Source of the DNA: Paenibacillus taihuensis
Lineage (GTDB): Bacteria; Bacillota; Bacilli; Paenibacillales; Paenibacillaceae
Reading direction: 5' to 3'
DNA: 64,000 nucleotides
Assembly: GCF_003386535.1 (NCBI RefSeq)
Contig: NZ_QTTN01000001.1
Location: 62,001-126,000, forward strand
Position numbers and translations under genes: made by a program. Within the stretch, counting starts at the first letter, position 1, and every line of letters begins with the position of its first letter. This document shows, in pieces, positions 36,123 through 44,293 of the stretch. Below the pieces are notes generated by a model that saw only the letters and a list, made by a program, of their open reading frames with translations, did no database searches and was not told where the DNA came from.

Positions 36123-36998
36123 TTGACAGCAGTACGGAAAGCAGGCGTCGTAGGCGCCGGAACGATGGGTCAGGGCATTTGCGAAATGCTGGCCTTCAAT
36201 GGTCTTGAAGTCTACATGGTAGAACAGGACGAAGAAAAGCTTAACCAATCGCTCGGCATGATCGAGCAGAGCTTGGACAAGCAGATGGAGCGGTGGGCGC
36301 TCACTTCCGCAGAGAAGAAGCTGGTTATGAATCGGCTGAACAAGGCTGCAGAGCTGAGTGAACTTGCGGATTGCGAGCTCGTCATCGAGACCATCACCGA
36401 AGATTTGGACCGCAAGCGGGACATCTTCACGCAGCTGGACCAAATTTGCGCGCCGGATGTTATTTTGGCCAGCAATACGTCAACACTGAGCTTAACGGAG
36501 CTCGCAAGCGTAACCGCTCATCCAGAGCGGGTAATCGGCATGCACTTCGTCTACCCTGTGAGCAAGACGGACCTGGTCGAGATCGTGCGCGGCTTGAAAA
36601 CGTCAGATGAGACGTTCAATCGAACGAAGCATTTTGTCGAGAACATTATACATAAGAATGGCGTCATGGTATTCGAATCGCCCGGTTTTGTAACGACGCG
36701 GCTTATTTGTTTATTCATCAACGAAGCGATGCATGTCCTTGAGGAAGGTGTTGCCTCCGTTAACGATATCGATAGCGCAATGCGGATCGGCTATTCGTTC
36801 CAGCATGGCCCGTTCGAGATGGCGGACCGCTTCGGACTGGATTCGGTGTTAGCTGCACTGGAACGGATGTTCCGCGAATATGGCGAGCTGAAGTACCGGC
36901 CATCGTTTATTTTGAAGAAGATGGTTCGTGCCGGGCAGCTTGGCGCGAAGAGCGGCGCAGGTTTCTTTAATTACGATAAGGACGGAGTCCGTGTATGA
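36123..36998 (+). CDS. hbd: 3-Hydroxyacyl-CoA (3-hydroxybutyryl-CoA) dehydrogenase
   Basis: The 291-residue protein has the NAD-binding loop VVGAGTMGQGI, the catalytic Ser/His region ASNTSTLSLTELA and GMHFVYPVSKTDLVEIV, and the dimer domain GFVTTRLICLFINEA and GAKSGAGFFNY. It interconverts acetoacetyl-CoA and 3-hydroxybutyryl-CoA or longer acyl forms. The TTG start follows GGAGGTG. It overlaps ackA by four bases and no thiolase or crotonase gene is nearby. Confidence 0.9.
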   Translation: MTAVRKAGVVGAGTMGQGICEMLAFNGLEVYMVEQDEEKLNQSLGMIEQSLDKQMERWALTSAEKKLVMNRLNKAAELSELADCELVIETITEDLDRKRDIFTQLDQICAPDVILASNTSTLSLTELASVTAHPERVIGMHFVYPVSKTDLVEIVRGLKTSDETFNRTKHFVENIIHKNGVMVFESPGFVTTRLICLFINEAMHVLEEGVASVNDIDSAMRIGYSFQHGPFEMADRFGLDSVLAALERMFREYGELKYRPSFILKKMVRAGQLGAKSGAGFFNYDKDGVRV

Positions 36999-38197
36999 TC
37001 ATACTCGTTATGAATGCGGGGAGTTCCTCGTTAAAATATCAGCTCTACAATATCGAGAGCGAAGCCGTGCTGGCCGTTGGCCGGGTTGAGCGTATCGGAA
37101 TGGAAGATTCGATTCTGACGCATGAGCCGACTGGGGGCATCGAAGTGAACCGCGTGAGCGAAATTCTCGATCACAATGAAGCGGTGCGCAAAGTCATTGA
37201 TATGCTGACACACCGCGAGCATGGCGTGATGTCATCGATCTCTGAGATTAATGCGGTCGGCCACCGAGTCGTGCATGGCGGTGAGAGCTTCAAGCAATCG
37301 ACGCTTGTGACTGGGGAGGTGAAGCAGGAGATCAGACGTCTGTTCGATCTTGCACCGCTTCATAACCCGCCGGCGATGATGGGGATTACAGCTGTCGAGC
37401 TGAACTTGCCGGGCGTGCCGCAAGTCGTCGTCTTCGATACGGCATTCCATCAGTCGATGCCGAAGGAGTCGTTCCTGTATCCGATTCCGATGGTGCTGTA
37501 TCGTCGTCATAAGATAAGACGTTATGGCTTCCATGGCACATCGCATGATTACGTCAGCAAGCAGGCGGCCAAAGTGCTCGGCAGACCGCTTGAGGAGCTG
37601 AAGCTCGTTACCTGCCATATCGGGAACGGCGCAAGCTGCGCGGCGATTATGGAAGGCAAGACGCTCGATACGAGCATGGGCTTGACGCCGCTCGAAGGGC
37701 TCATGATGGGCACGCGCAGCGGCGACCTCGATCCGGCGATTGTTCCGTTCACGATGAATAAGGAAGAGCTGACGCTGAACGAAGTGAACTCGATGCTGAA
37801 TAAGCACAGCGGCCTTCTCGCGATAAGCGGCATTAGCAGCGATATGCGTGAGATCGTCCAGGCGATGAGCGAGGGCGACAGCCATGCGAAGCTGGCGTTC
37901 GATATGTACACGTATCGGCTGCGCAAGTACATCGGCGCTTACGCGGCGGCGATGGACGGCATTGACGCGATTATTTTCACAGCTGGCGTGGGTGAGAATT
38001 CGTGGCCGGTGCGCAAAGCTGTGTGCGAGAAGCTGACATTCCTTGGCATCGAGTTCGACGAAGAGCGGAACATGGAGAAGTCCAAGGAAGCGCGCTACAT
38101 CACGAAGGACGGCTCCCGTACGAGCGTGCTCGTCGTTCCGACGAATGAAGAGCTGCTTATTGCAAGAGATACGTTTGAAATCGTGAAATCATCATAA
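36995..38197 (+). CDS. ackA: Acetate kinase
   Basis: The 400-residue ASKHA kinase makes ATP and acetate from acetyl phosphate. VMNAGSSSLKYQLY, HRVVHGGE, YGFHGTSHDYV, HIGNGASCAAI, GLMMGTRSGDLDP and TAGVGENS are all typical. The length and motifs fit acetate rather than butyrate kinase. ATG 36995 overlaps the hbd stop. No phosphotransacetylase gene lies in the window. Confidence 0.95.
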   Translation: MIILVMNAGSSSLKYQLYNIESEAVLAVGRVERIGMEDSILTHEPTGGIEVNRVSEILDHNEAVRKVIDMLTHREHGVMSSISEINAVGHRVVHGGESFKQSTLVTGEVKQEIRRLFDLAPLHNPPAMMGITAVELNLPGVPQVVVFDTAFHQSMPKESFLYPIPMVLYRRHKIRRYGFHGTSHDYVSKQAAKVLGRPLEELKLVTCHIGNGASCAAIMEGKTLDTSMGLTPLEGLMMGTRSGDLDPAIVPFTMNKEELTLNEVNSMLNKHSGLLAISGISSDMREIVQAMSEGDSHAKLAFDMYTYRLRKYIGAYAAAMDGIDAIIFTAGVGENSWPVRKAVCEKLTFLGIEFDEERNMEKSKEARYITKDGSRTSVLVVPTNEELLIARDTFEIVKSS

Positions 38198-38238
38198 ACC
38201 TAGAATGATCAGGAAAATAAGTAAAGGCGGAATCGAAT

Positions 38239-39534
38239 ATGAAAACATTAACAACAATTAGCCAGCTGAAGGACAACGCTGGTCAATCCGTATGGATTGG
38301 ATGCTGGTTGAACAACAAACGTTCCAGCGGAAAAATCCAATTCCTCCAGCTGCGCGACGGCACAGGTTATGTGCAAGGCGTTGTCGTGAAGAGCGAAGTA
38401 TCGGATGAAATTTGGTCAGCTGCGAAGGAATTGACGCAAGAGAGCTCGCTGTATGTGAAGGGCATCGTGCGCGAAGAGCCGCGCAGCCAGTCCGGCTACG
38501 AGCTTACGGTTGAAGACATCGAGATCATCCAAGTGACGCAAGATTACCCAATCACGCCGAAGGAGCACGGCATCGACTACTTGATGGACCGCCGTCATCT
38601 GTGGCTCCGTTCGCCGAAGCAGCGCGCAGTTCTAGTTATTCGTGCGGAAATTATCCGCTCGATACAGCAGTTCTTCGACAACAACGGCTTCACGCTCGTT
38701 GACCCGCCGATTTTGACGCCTTCTTCATGCGAAGGTACGACGAACCTGTTCCATACGAAATATTTTGACGAGGATGCGTATTTGACGCAAAGCGGCCAGC
38801 TGTACATGGAAGCTGCAGCCATGGCGCTTGGCAAAGTATACTCGTTCGGTCCGACTTTCCGTGCGGAGAAGTCGAAGACGCGCCGCCACTTGATCGAGTT
38901 CTGGATGATCGAGCCGGAGATGGCGTTCGTCGATCATGAAGAGAACCTGCGCGTGCAAGAGCGCTTCGTCTCCTTCGTGGTGCAGAACGTTGTGAAGAAT
39001 TGCCGCAAGGAGCTTGAAGCCATCGGCCGCGACATCAGCAAGCTGGAGAACATTCAGGCGCCATTCCCGCGCATCACGTATGATGACGCGATCAAATTCC
39101 TGCAAGAGCAAGGCCAAGAAATCCAGTGGGGCGAAGACTTCGGTGCGCCTCACGAGACAGTGATCGCAGAGGCTTATGATCGTCCGGTATTCATCACGCA
39201 CTATCCGGCATCGTTCAAGGCGTTCTACATGAAGCCAGACCCGAACCGTCCGGAGGTTGTACTGTGCGCCGACATGATCGCGCCAGAGGGCTACGGCGAA
39301 ATTATCGGCGGCTCGCAGCGTATCGACGATCCGGAATTGCTGGCAGAGCGCTTCTCGGAGCATGAGCTGTCGACAGAGGCGTACCAATGGTACCTCGATC
39401 TGCGTAAATACGGCACAGTGCCTCACTCCGGCTTCGGACTTGGCCTTGAGCGTACAGTAGCGTGGATTTGCGGTCTGGATCACGTTCGCGAGACGATTCC
39501 GTTCCCACGTATGCTGTACCGTTTGTATCCATAA
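38239..39534 (+). CDS. asnS: Asparagine-tRNA ligase
   Basis: This class IIb aminoacyl-tRNA synthetase has an N-terminal OB-fold anticodon domain (residues 1-110) and a catalytic core with motif 2 ([21 protein letters not shown], given as residues about 210-230 in two parts) and motif 3 ([12 protein letters not shown]). The 431 residues are full length. The position before dnaD follows B. subtilis. Confidence 0.95.
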   Translation: MKTLTTISQLKDNAGQSVWIGCWLNNKRSSGKIQFLQLRDGTGYVQGVVVKSEVSDEIWSAAKELTQESSLYVKGIVREEPRSQSGYELTVEDIEIIQVTQDYPITPKEHGIDYLMDRRHLWLRSPKQRAVLVIRAEIIRSIQQFFDNNGFTLVDPPILTPSSCEGTTNLFHTKYFDEDAYLTQSGQLYMEAAAMALGKVYSFGPTFRAEKSKTRRHLIEFWMIEPEMAFVDHEENLRVQERFVSFVVQNVVKNCRKELEAIGRDISKLENIQAPFPRITYDDAIKFLQEQGQEIQWGEDFGAPHETVIAEAYDRPVFITHYPASFKAFYMKPDPNRPEVVLCADMIAPEGYGEIIGGSQRIDDPELLAERFSEHELSTEAYQWYLDLRKYGTVPHSGFGLGLERTVAWICGLDHVRETIPFPRMLYRLYP

Positions 39535-39558
39535 GTTGCGAGGAGAGGCTGAAGACCG

Positions 39559-40287
39559 GTGAAAAACGAAATGTGGAAAGCTTACGCCAGAGGCATGGCG
39601 GCGGCGATGAACGGCGGCGGTGTCGTCGTTCCCGCCGGTCTGCTGCGTGCTTACCGCGGCGTTGGTCTATCCGACACCGAGATGATGCTGATGGTACAGC
39701 TGATGATGTACCGGCAGCTCGAAGGGGTCGACTTTCCTACGCCGGAGCAGCTGGCGGAGCGCCTTGGTTTATTGCCGAAGGCGGCGCATCAGCTGCTCAG
39801 CCGCCTTATGAAAGAAGGGCTGCTCGCGATCGATGATGAGATCGATTCGGAGAGCGGCATGCAGATCGAGCGCTACAACTGGAACGGCTTCGTCATCCGC
39901 TGCGCCGAATGGCTGGCGGATGAAGCGAAGCAATCGTTCGAGGCAGAGCGCGAGCTGCAGCGCAGCACGAGTGCGGCGGCCGCAGCGGCAGCCACGCAGG
40001 CTGGCGCTGCCGAGTGGCCGAAGACGTCGGACCTGTTCACCGTGTTCGAACAGGAATTCGGTCGTCCGTTATCTCCGATGGAGTGCGAGACGATCAGCGC
40101 TTGGGTCGATCAGGACCGGTATCCGGACGAGCTGATCCGCTTTGCGCTGAAAGAGGCGGTATTTGCAGGGAAGCTGCATTTCCGCTACATCGACCGCATC
40201 CTGCTCGAGTGGAGCCGGAACCGGGTGACGAATACGGAAGAAGCAAAAGCACATACGCAGAAGTTTCGCGGCGGCCGCGGGTCTTGA
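39559..40287 (+). CDS. dnaD: DnaD-type replication initiation protein
   Basis: The 242-residue protein has an N-terminal winged helix (residues about 20-95, PTPEQLAERLGLLPKAAHQL), an Ala-rich linker (STSAAAAAAATQ) and the DnaD C-terminal domain (LFTVFEQEFGRPLSPMECE ... FRYIDRILLEW). DnaD acts with DnaB and DnaI to load the replicative helicase. GTG 39559 is used. The stop lies in the loop of the following terminator. Confidence 0.9.
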   Translation: MKNEMWKAYARGMAAAMNGGGVVVPAGLLRAYRGVGLSDTEMMLMVQLMMYRQLEGVDFPTPEQLAERLGLLPKAAHQLLSRLMKEGLLAIDDEIDSESGMQIERYNWNGFVIRCAEWLADEAKQSFEAERELQRSTSAAAAAAATQAGAAEWPKTSDLFTVFEQEFGRPLSPMECETISAWVDQDRYPDELIRFALKEAVFAGKLHFRYIDRILLEWSRNRVTNTEEAKAHTQKFRGGRGS

Positions 40288-40305
40288 TGACCCGGGCCGT
40301 TTTTT
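40272..40305 (+). terminator. Intrinsic terminator overlapping the dnaD stop
   Basis: CGGCC.GCGGGTC (40272-40283) pairs with GACCCGGGCCG (40289-40299) with one bulge; the loop TTGAT contains the start of the TGA stop; T residues follow. The stem therefore encodes the last residues of DnaD. Confidence 0.82.
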
Positions 40306-40363
40306 GTGTGTGGATATCTAACACTCAGCCCCTATAAGGCGCGGGATTTGGGGCTAGCGCTGC

Positions 40364-40435
40364 GAGAGAACATATACGTTCTCTCAGAGGCGTAAACGTG
40401 AGGAGATGGAGTTGAGAGCACATATGTGTGCTCTC
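40364..40435 (+). repeat. Two-hairpin GAGAG/CTCTC intergenic repeat, copy 1
   Basis: Hairpin I is GAGAGAAC-atatac-GTTCTCTC (40364-40385), hairpin II GAGAGCACA-tatg-TGTGCTCTC (40414-40435). The distance from the end of CTCTCAG to the next GAGAG is exactly 26 bases, as in the two copies downstream of the next gene pair. It lies between dnaD and the padR promoter. Confidence 0.75.
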
Positions 40436-40490
40436 GATATTTCCTCATTACTTGCGAAGTAGCATTGTTCATAAATTAGGATGGAAGGAC

Positions 40491-40519
40491 TTGTGAAAAG
40501 GGGCGTGAGCTTGTATGAT
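40491..40519 (+). promoter_or_regulatory. Promoter of the padR operon
   Basis: TTGTGA (40491-40496), 17 bases, TATGAT (40514-40519). Immediately downstream lie two copies of CATAGATATMCG (40524-40535 and 40539-40550, M is C or A), a likely site for autoregulation by PadR. Confidence 0.6.
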
Positions 40520-40579
40520 TATACATAGATATCCGATGCATAGATATACGAAGTATTACGGGCGGACGAGGTGTAGGGC

Positions 40580-40912
40580 ATGAAAGTGAACAAAGAGCTG
40601 ATGAAGGGCAGTACCGTCATCCTGATTTTATCGCTGCTCAGCAAAGCCGAAATGTACGGCTACGAGATGATCAAGGAGATCGAGAGGAAGTCCGACGGCG
40701 TGTTCTCCTTCAAGGAGGGGACGCTGTATCCGATCCTGCATTCGCTCGAGATGGAGCAATGTGTGGAGTCGTTCTGGGCGGAGGAGGGCGGACGCAAGCG
40801 CAAGTATTACCGGATAACGAAGCAAGGCCAAGCGATGCTGAAGGAGAAAGAGCAGGAGTGGTCCTTGTTCAGCTTGTCGGTCAATCGGGTCATCGGGGAG
40901 GAGAGGGCATGA
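40580..40912 (+). CDS. PadR-family transcriptional regulator
   Basis: The 110-residue protein is a minimal PadR winged helix: ILSLLSKAEMYGYEMIKEIE, GTLYPILHSLE (recognition helix and turn), YYRITKQGQAMLKE, then a short dimer helix. It overlaps the next gene by four bases (ATGA). PadR genes of this kind typically pair with a HAAS-domain membrane protein, as here. Confidence 0.93.
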   Translation: MKVNKELMKGSTVILILSLLSKAEMYGYEMIKEIERKSDGVFSFKEGTLYPILHSLEMEQCVESFWAEEGGRKRKYYRITKQGQAMLKEKEQEWSLFSLSVNRVIGEERA

Positions 40913-42240
40913 AGCCGAATCTGGAGGCGCATCCGCTGCTGCAGGCTTATCTCGATCAAGTCTGCGCTCATATTCGCATGAAGGAAGTGCATGATGCGAT
41001 TCGAGAAGAGCTGCTAAGCCATTTGCTCGAAATCATCGAAGCGAGAGGAACGCTTGAAGGCGAATCTGAGGATCAAGTTATTCAGGCGGCGATCCTGCAG
41101 ATGGGCAATGCCGATGTGCTTGGCAAGCAGTTCAATGGCGCGCATAAGCCGAAGAAGGATTACGGTATGATGGCACTTGTAGCTGGCATGATTCTGTTCG
41201 GACTTGTGACGTTATTCGCAGTGAAAGTATCGCTGGTTGATGGCATGCTGGAGTACAAATTGGTATATGGCGGAGTAGGAATTGCAGCGATGGTCGGCAT
41301 GTATTTCGCAGATTATCGCAAAATCCTTCATTTCGCTGAACCGCTCTACGCCGCTACAGTCGGCTTACTGATGGTTGCGCTTTGGCAAGGGGTCCATGTG
41401 AATGGGGCGAACCAGTGGATTATATTGCCGGGGCACATTTCCATTCCTGTATTTTCGATGTCGCCTTACCTGTTAATCATCGCGATTGCGGGCATGCTTC
41501 TGCAAGGAAACGAAGCTGCCGCGCATGTAAGCGGATGTCGAGCCGTGTGGATGCCAGTGAAGCAAGTCATCCTCTACATGGTGATTCCACTTATTTGTTA
41601 CATTAAGTCGCCAGCTCTTGTTCCATTAATTGTCTATGGTATAAGCCTTGCGTTGCTGTTGCTCGTCACTAAGAAGTGGAAACTGCTAGCTATATGCTGT
41701 ACTGGCGTACTGCTGATGTTCTTGTTACTCAATTTTACAGATCATATTGTCCATAGTTTTCTCTATATGCGATATACCGGCTTCCTGCATCCGAACTCAG
41801 AAACCTATTTTCTAACCGGACGATCGTTAGAAGCCATTCGAAGTGCGGGGTTATGGGGGCATGGCATCGATGTCGCAAATGACCGCTTGCCTTTTCAGAC
41901 AAATGAATTCGTATTCTCGTATTTAATCTATAGCTTCGGCTGGGTGTTTGGCTGGTGTGCTGGTCTGCTCGTGCTGCTCTTTATCGTTCGCATGTACAGG
42001 ATTGGATTACGAATAAATGACCGAATTAGCCGCGGGCTGTTCATAAGTCTAGGATCGGTCATTTGTCTGGAGCTTGCCTGGAACCTCCTGATGTGCCTCG
42101 GTCTGCTTCCCGTCGTCGGCTTGACAATGCCGATTGTGAACTGGAGCGCTAGCACGGTTATTGAGTTAGCTGCTGTCGGATTTGTCCTAGGCGTGTATCG
42201 TCGAAAAGATCTATCAGCGTCTCCAGGTTTGATGGTTTGA
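40909..42240 (+). CDS. HAAS domain fused to a divergent FtsW/RodA/SpoVE (SEDS) membrane protein
   Basis: Residues 1-80 form a HAAS-type helical domain (IREELLSHLLEIIEARGTLEGE), the usual partner of PadR. The rest has about ten membrane segments with SEDS-like features (NGANQWIILPGHISIPVFSMSP ... GRSLEAIRSAGLWGHG, quoted in parts). The motif TDFIF...EELG, bearing the catalytic Asp of RodA and FtsW polymerases, reads TNEFVF...YSFG. So it may not polymerise glycan, or do so differently. ATG 40909 is chosen by the overlap with padR; the frame itself is open further upstream. Confidence 0.82.
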   Translation: MKPNLEAHPLLQAYLDQVCAHIRMKEVHDAIREELLSHLLEIIEARGTLEGESEDQVIQAAILQMGNADVLGKQFNGAHKPKKDYGMMALVAGMILFGLVTLFAVKVSLVDGMLEYKLVYGGVGIAAMVGMYFADYRKILHFAEPLYAATVGLLMVALWQGVHVNGANQWIILPGHISIPVFSMSPYLLIIAIAGMLLQGNEAAAHVSGCRAVWMPVKQVILYMVIPLICYIKSPALVPLIVYGISLALLLLVTKKWKLLAICCTGVLLMFLLLNFTDHIVHSFLYMRYTGFLHPNSETYFLTGRSLEAIRSAGLWGHGIDVANDRLPFQTNEFVFSYLIYSFGWVFGWCAGLLVLLFIVRMYRIGLRINDRISRGLFISLGSVICLELAWNLLMCLGLLPVVGLTMPIVNWSASTVIELAAVGFVLGVYRRKDLSASPGLMV

Positions 42241-42247
42241 TAGCTGG

Positions 42248-42348
42248 CTACCGACGGTGGGTCGAGGAAGCTGAGTGATCCAAAAATGATCTCTCAGCTC
42301 TGAAAAGGGTAAGAAACTTATCTGAGAGTGCTAAATAGTCACTCTCAG
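42248..42348 (+). repeat. Two-hairpin repeat, copy 2 (tandem unit A)
   Basis: This 101-base unit is followed 12 bases later by a second unit of equal length; by hand count 81 of 101 positions match without gaps. Hairpin I is CTGAG-t-GATC ... GATC-t-CTCAG (42271-42297); hairpin II is CTGAGAGTG ... CACTCTCAG (42322-42348), perfect over nine pairs. Differences between units mostly keep the pairing. Confidence 0.8.
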
Positions 42349-42360
42349 ATAAAAATCCGG

Positions 42361-42461
42361 CGACCGCCGCCGGTTCGAGGAGGTTGAGAGCTCCGAAACG
42401 GATCTCTCAGCTCGGAAAAAGGCAAGAATCGTATCCGAGAGTGCTAAATTGGCACTCTCAG
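42361..42461 (+). repeat. Two-hairpin repeat, copy 3 (tandem unit B)
   Basis: Second tandem unit. Hairpin I is TTGAGAG-c-TCCG-aaa-CGGA-t-CTCTCAG (42384-42410), hairpin II GAGAGTGC ... GCACTCTC (42437-42459). Neither stem is followed by a T run, so they are not ordinary terminators. Confidence 0.8.
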
Positions 42462-42530
42462 CGATAGCTCCCCGCGGCCCGATGGAGGCGTAGCAACCTG
42501 AGCAATGCTCCAAGCGCTTTGCAATTTATA

Positions 42531-42559
42531 CTGGCATTTTGCGGAATGTCTGCTATAAT
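42531..42559 (+). promoter_or_regulatory. Promoter of the thiamine-precursor uptake operon
   Basis: CTGGCA (42531-42536), 17 bases, TATAAT (42554-42559) with TGC in front, an extended -10. The start would be near 42566, giving a 296-base leader with the riboswitch. Confidence 0.7.
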
Positions 42560-42587
42560 AGCGATGCAGGGCCGAACTGAATATGAC

Positions 42588-42680
42588 ATGGGGAGCTGGA
42601 CTGAGGCCGGCTGAGAGGAGATCCCTTCAATGATCTCGACCCTTTGACCTGATCTGGATAATGCCAGCGTAGGAATTGCG
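42588..42680 (+). promoter_or_regulatory. TPP riboswitch (THI box)
   Basis: The aptamer is recognisable by GGCTGAGAGGAGATCC in the P2/P3 arm and by GACCTGATCTGGATAATGCC followed by AGCGTAGGAA in the P4/P5 arm, close to the THI-box consensus. It binds thiamine pyrophosphate and, with the terminator at 42756, should switch off the uptake operon when TPP is plentiful. Confidence 0.93.
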
Positions 42681-42755
42681 ATTGTATGTGTTCACATTCG
42701 CCTTCGTGCTTACTTGCACAGGGCAATGGATGAACCGGTACACACAGCTATTTTG

Positions 42756-42786
42756 AGCGTCTTCCAGAGCGGGAGGCGCTTTTTCT
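42756..42786 (+). terminator. Riboswitch-controlled terminator
   Basis: AGCGTCTTCC (42756-42765) pairs with GGGAGGCGCT (42771-42780), loop AGAGC, followed by TTTTTC. It lies between the TPP aptamer and the first gene. Confidence 0.85.
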
Positions 42787-42861
42787 TATGGATTGGTTTG
42801 GTTTAGGTCATATTCATTCTGCCTTCGAAGTTTGTGCTAGCGATAGAGAGGAGTAAGGAAG

Positions 42862-43932
42862 ATGGAGAGAACGAAACGTAACAAAATGGCTTTGCTCACC
42901 CTTGCTGTTATGCTGATGGCAGCGCTTATGCTGTCGGGGTGCGGCTCGAAGACCGAGAACAAGTCGGCTACAGAGAGATCAGGTGCGAATACAGCTGCAA
43001 ACAGCGGTTCGGACAACACAGCTGCAACTGACCAGTTGAAAGAGATCAAAGTCGTGCTCGACTGGACGCCGAACACGAACCATACTGGTCTGTATGTTGC
43101 GCGGGACAAAGGCTTCTTCGAAAAGCATGGCCTGAAAGTTGATATCATCCAACCTGGCGAAGCGGGTGCGGATACGATGATCGCAACAGGCGCAGCGGAC
43201 TTCGGCGTCAGCTATCAGGAAGGCGTGACGCAAGCGCGCATTCAAGGCGTGCCGCTCGTTTCCATTGCGGCTGTCATCCAGCACAACACGTCGGGCTTTG
43301 CATCCCCGGCGGATAAGAACATTAAGACGCCGAAAGACTTCGTCGGCAAAACGTATGGCGGATGGGGATCGCCTGCGGAGAATGCCGTCATCGACTCGCT
43401 CATGCAGGAAGAGAAGAGCGATGCGAGCAAAGTGAACATCGTCAGCATCGGCGATGCGGATTTCTTCACGGCTACGAAGAAGAACATCGATTTTGCATGG
43501 ATCTACTATGCGTGGACGGGTGTTGAAGCGGAGCTGCGCGGCGACAAAATAAATATGATTTATTTGACCGATTATAGTAAAAAGCTCGATTATTATACGC
43601 CGGTGCTGGCGACGAACGAGAAGATGATCGCGGAGCACAACGATACGGTAAAAGAGTTCGTAGCAGCGGCAAGCGAAGGTTACCAATATGCTATTGATCA
43701 TCCGGACGATGCAGCAGAAGTGCTGATCAAGGCTGTGCCGGACTTGAACCCGGACCTCGTCCGTGCGAGTCAGAAATGGCTGAGCCCGCGCTACCAAGAC
43801 GATGCGAAGCGTTGGGGCGAGCAGAAGCTGGAAGTGTGGCAGAACTACGCAGGCTGGATGTTCGATCACAAGCTGCTGGATAAACAACTGGATGCCGAGA
43901 AGGCGTTCACGAATGAGTTTTTGCCAGAGTAA
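42862..43932 (+). CDS. ThiY-like substrate-binding lipoprotein (NMT1/THI5 family)
   Basis: The 356-residue protein has a lipoprotein signal (LSGCGS, lipid-modified Cys near residue 28), a Ser/Thr-rich linker and an NMT1/THI5-type domain: VVLDWTPNTNHTGLYVA, GEAGADTMIATGAADFGVSY, TYGGWGSPAEN. In Bacillus, ThiY binds N-formyl-4-amino-5-aminomethyl-2-methylpyrimidine, a salvaged thiamine breakdown product. The TPP riboswitch supports a thiamine role; the exact ligand is inferred. Confidence 0.92.
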   Translation: MERTKRNKMALLTLAVMLMAALMLSGCGSKTENKSATERSGANTAANSGSDNTAATDQLKEIKVVLDWTPNTNHTGLYVARDKGFFEKHGLKVDIIQPGEAGADTMIATGAADFGVSYQEGVTQARIQGVPLVSIAAVIQHNTSGFASPADKNIKTPKDFVGKTYGGWGSPAENAVIDSLMQEEKSDASKVNIVSIGDADFFTATKKNIDFAWIYYAWTGVEAELRGDKINMIYLTDYSKKLDYYTPVLATNEKMIAEHNDTVKEFVAAASEGYQYAIDHPDDAAEVLIKAVPDLNPDLVRASQKWLSPRYQDDAKRWGEQKLEVWQNYAGWMFDHKLLDKQLDAEKAFTNEFLPE

Positions 43933-43984
43933 AGCCGGAAGCGCCAGCTGAGGTATTGGGATCAATCAATGGAGAGGGGAACTG

Positions 43985-44293
43985 ATGAAGATGGCAAATG
44001 CATTGCTGAGCATTCAAATTATTCCGCGCACACCGGGCGGCGAATCCGTGATTCCGTATGTGGACCGCGCAATTGAAATTATAAAAGCATCCGGTGTTCC
44101 GTACCGGGTTGCTCCGCTCGAAACGACGATGGAGGGTGAACTGAATCACCTCCTGTCGATTGTACAAGAGATGAACGCAGCGATGACCGAGATGGGCTGC
44201 CCGTCCGTTATTTCGCAAATTAAAGTGTATTACAATCCTGCAGATGGCGCGTCGATGGATGTGCTGTTGGAGAAGTACCCGGATGGACAATAA
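43985..44293 (+). CDS. Thiamine-binding protein (MTH1187/YkoF-like, DUF77)
   Basis: The 102-residue ferredoxin-like protein (LLSIQIIPRTPGGESVIPYV, APLETTMEGELNHLL, VISQIKVYYNP) belongs to the small family that binds thiamine or thiamine-related pyrimidines in the cytosol. Its position inside the ABC operon suggests a carrier or sensor for the imported compound. ATG 43985 follows GAGAGGGG; ATG 43991 is also possible. It overlaps the permease gene by 11 bases. Confidence 0.85.
   Translation: MKMANALLSIQIIPRTPGGESVIPYVDRAIEIIKASGVPYRVAPLETTMEGELNHLLSIVQEMNAAMTEMGCPSVISQIKVYYNPADGASMDVLLEKYPDGQ

Noticed and set aside
40288-42500. CRISPR array or insertion sequence at the GAGAG repeats
   Set aside because: Repeats are hairpins without regular unique spacers, and there is no transposase or terminal repeat.
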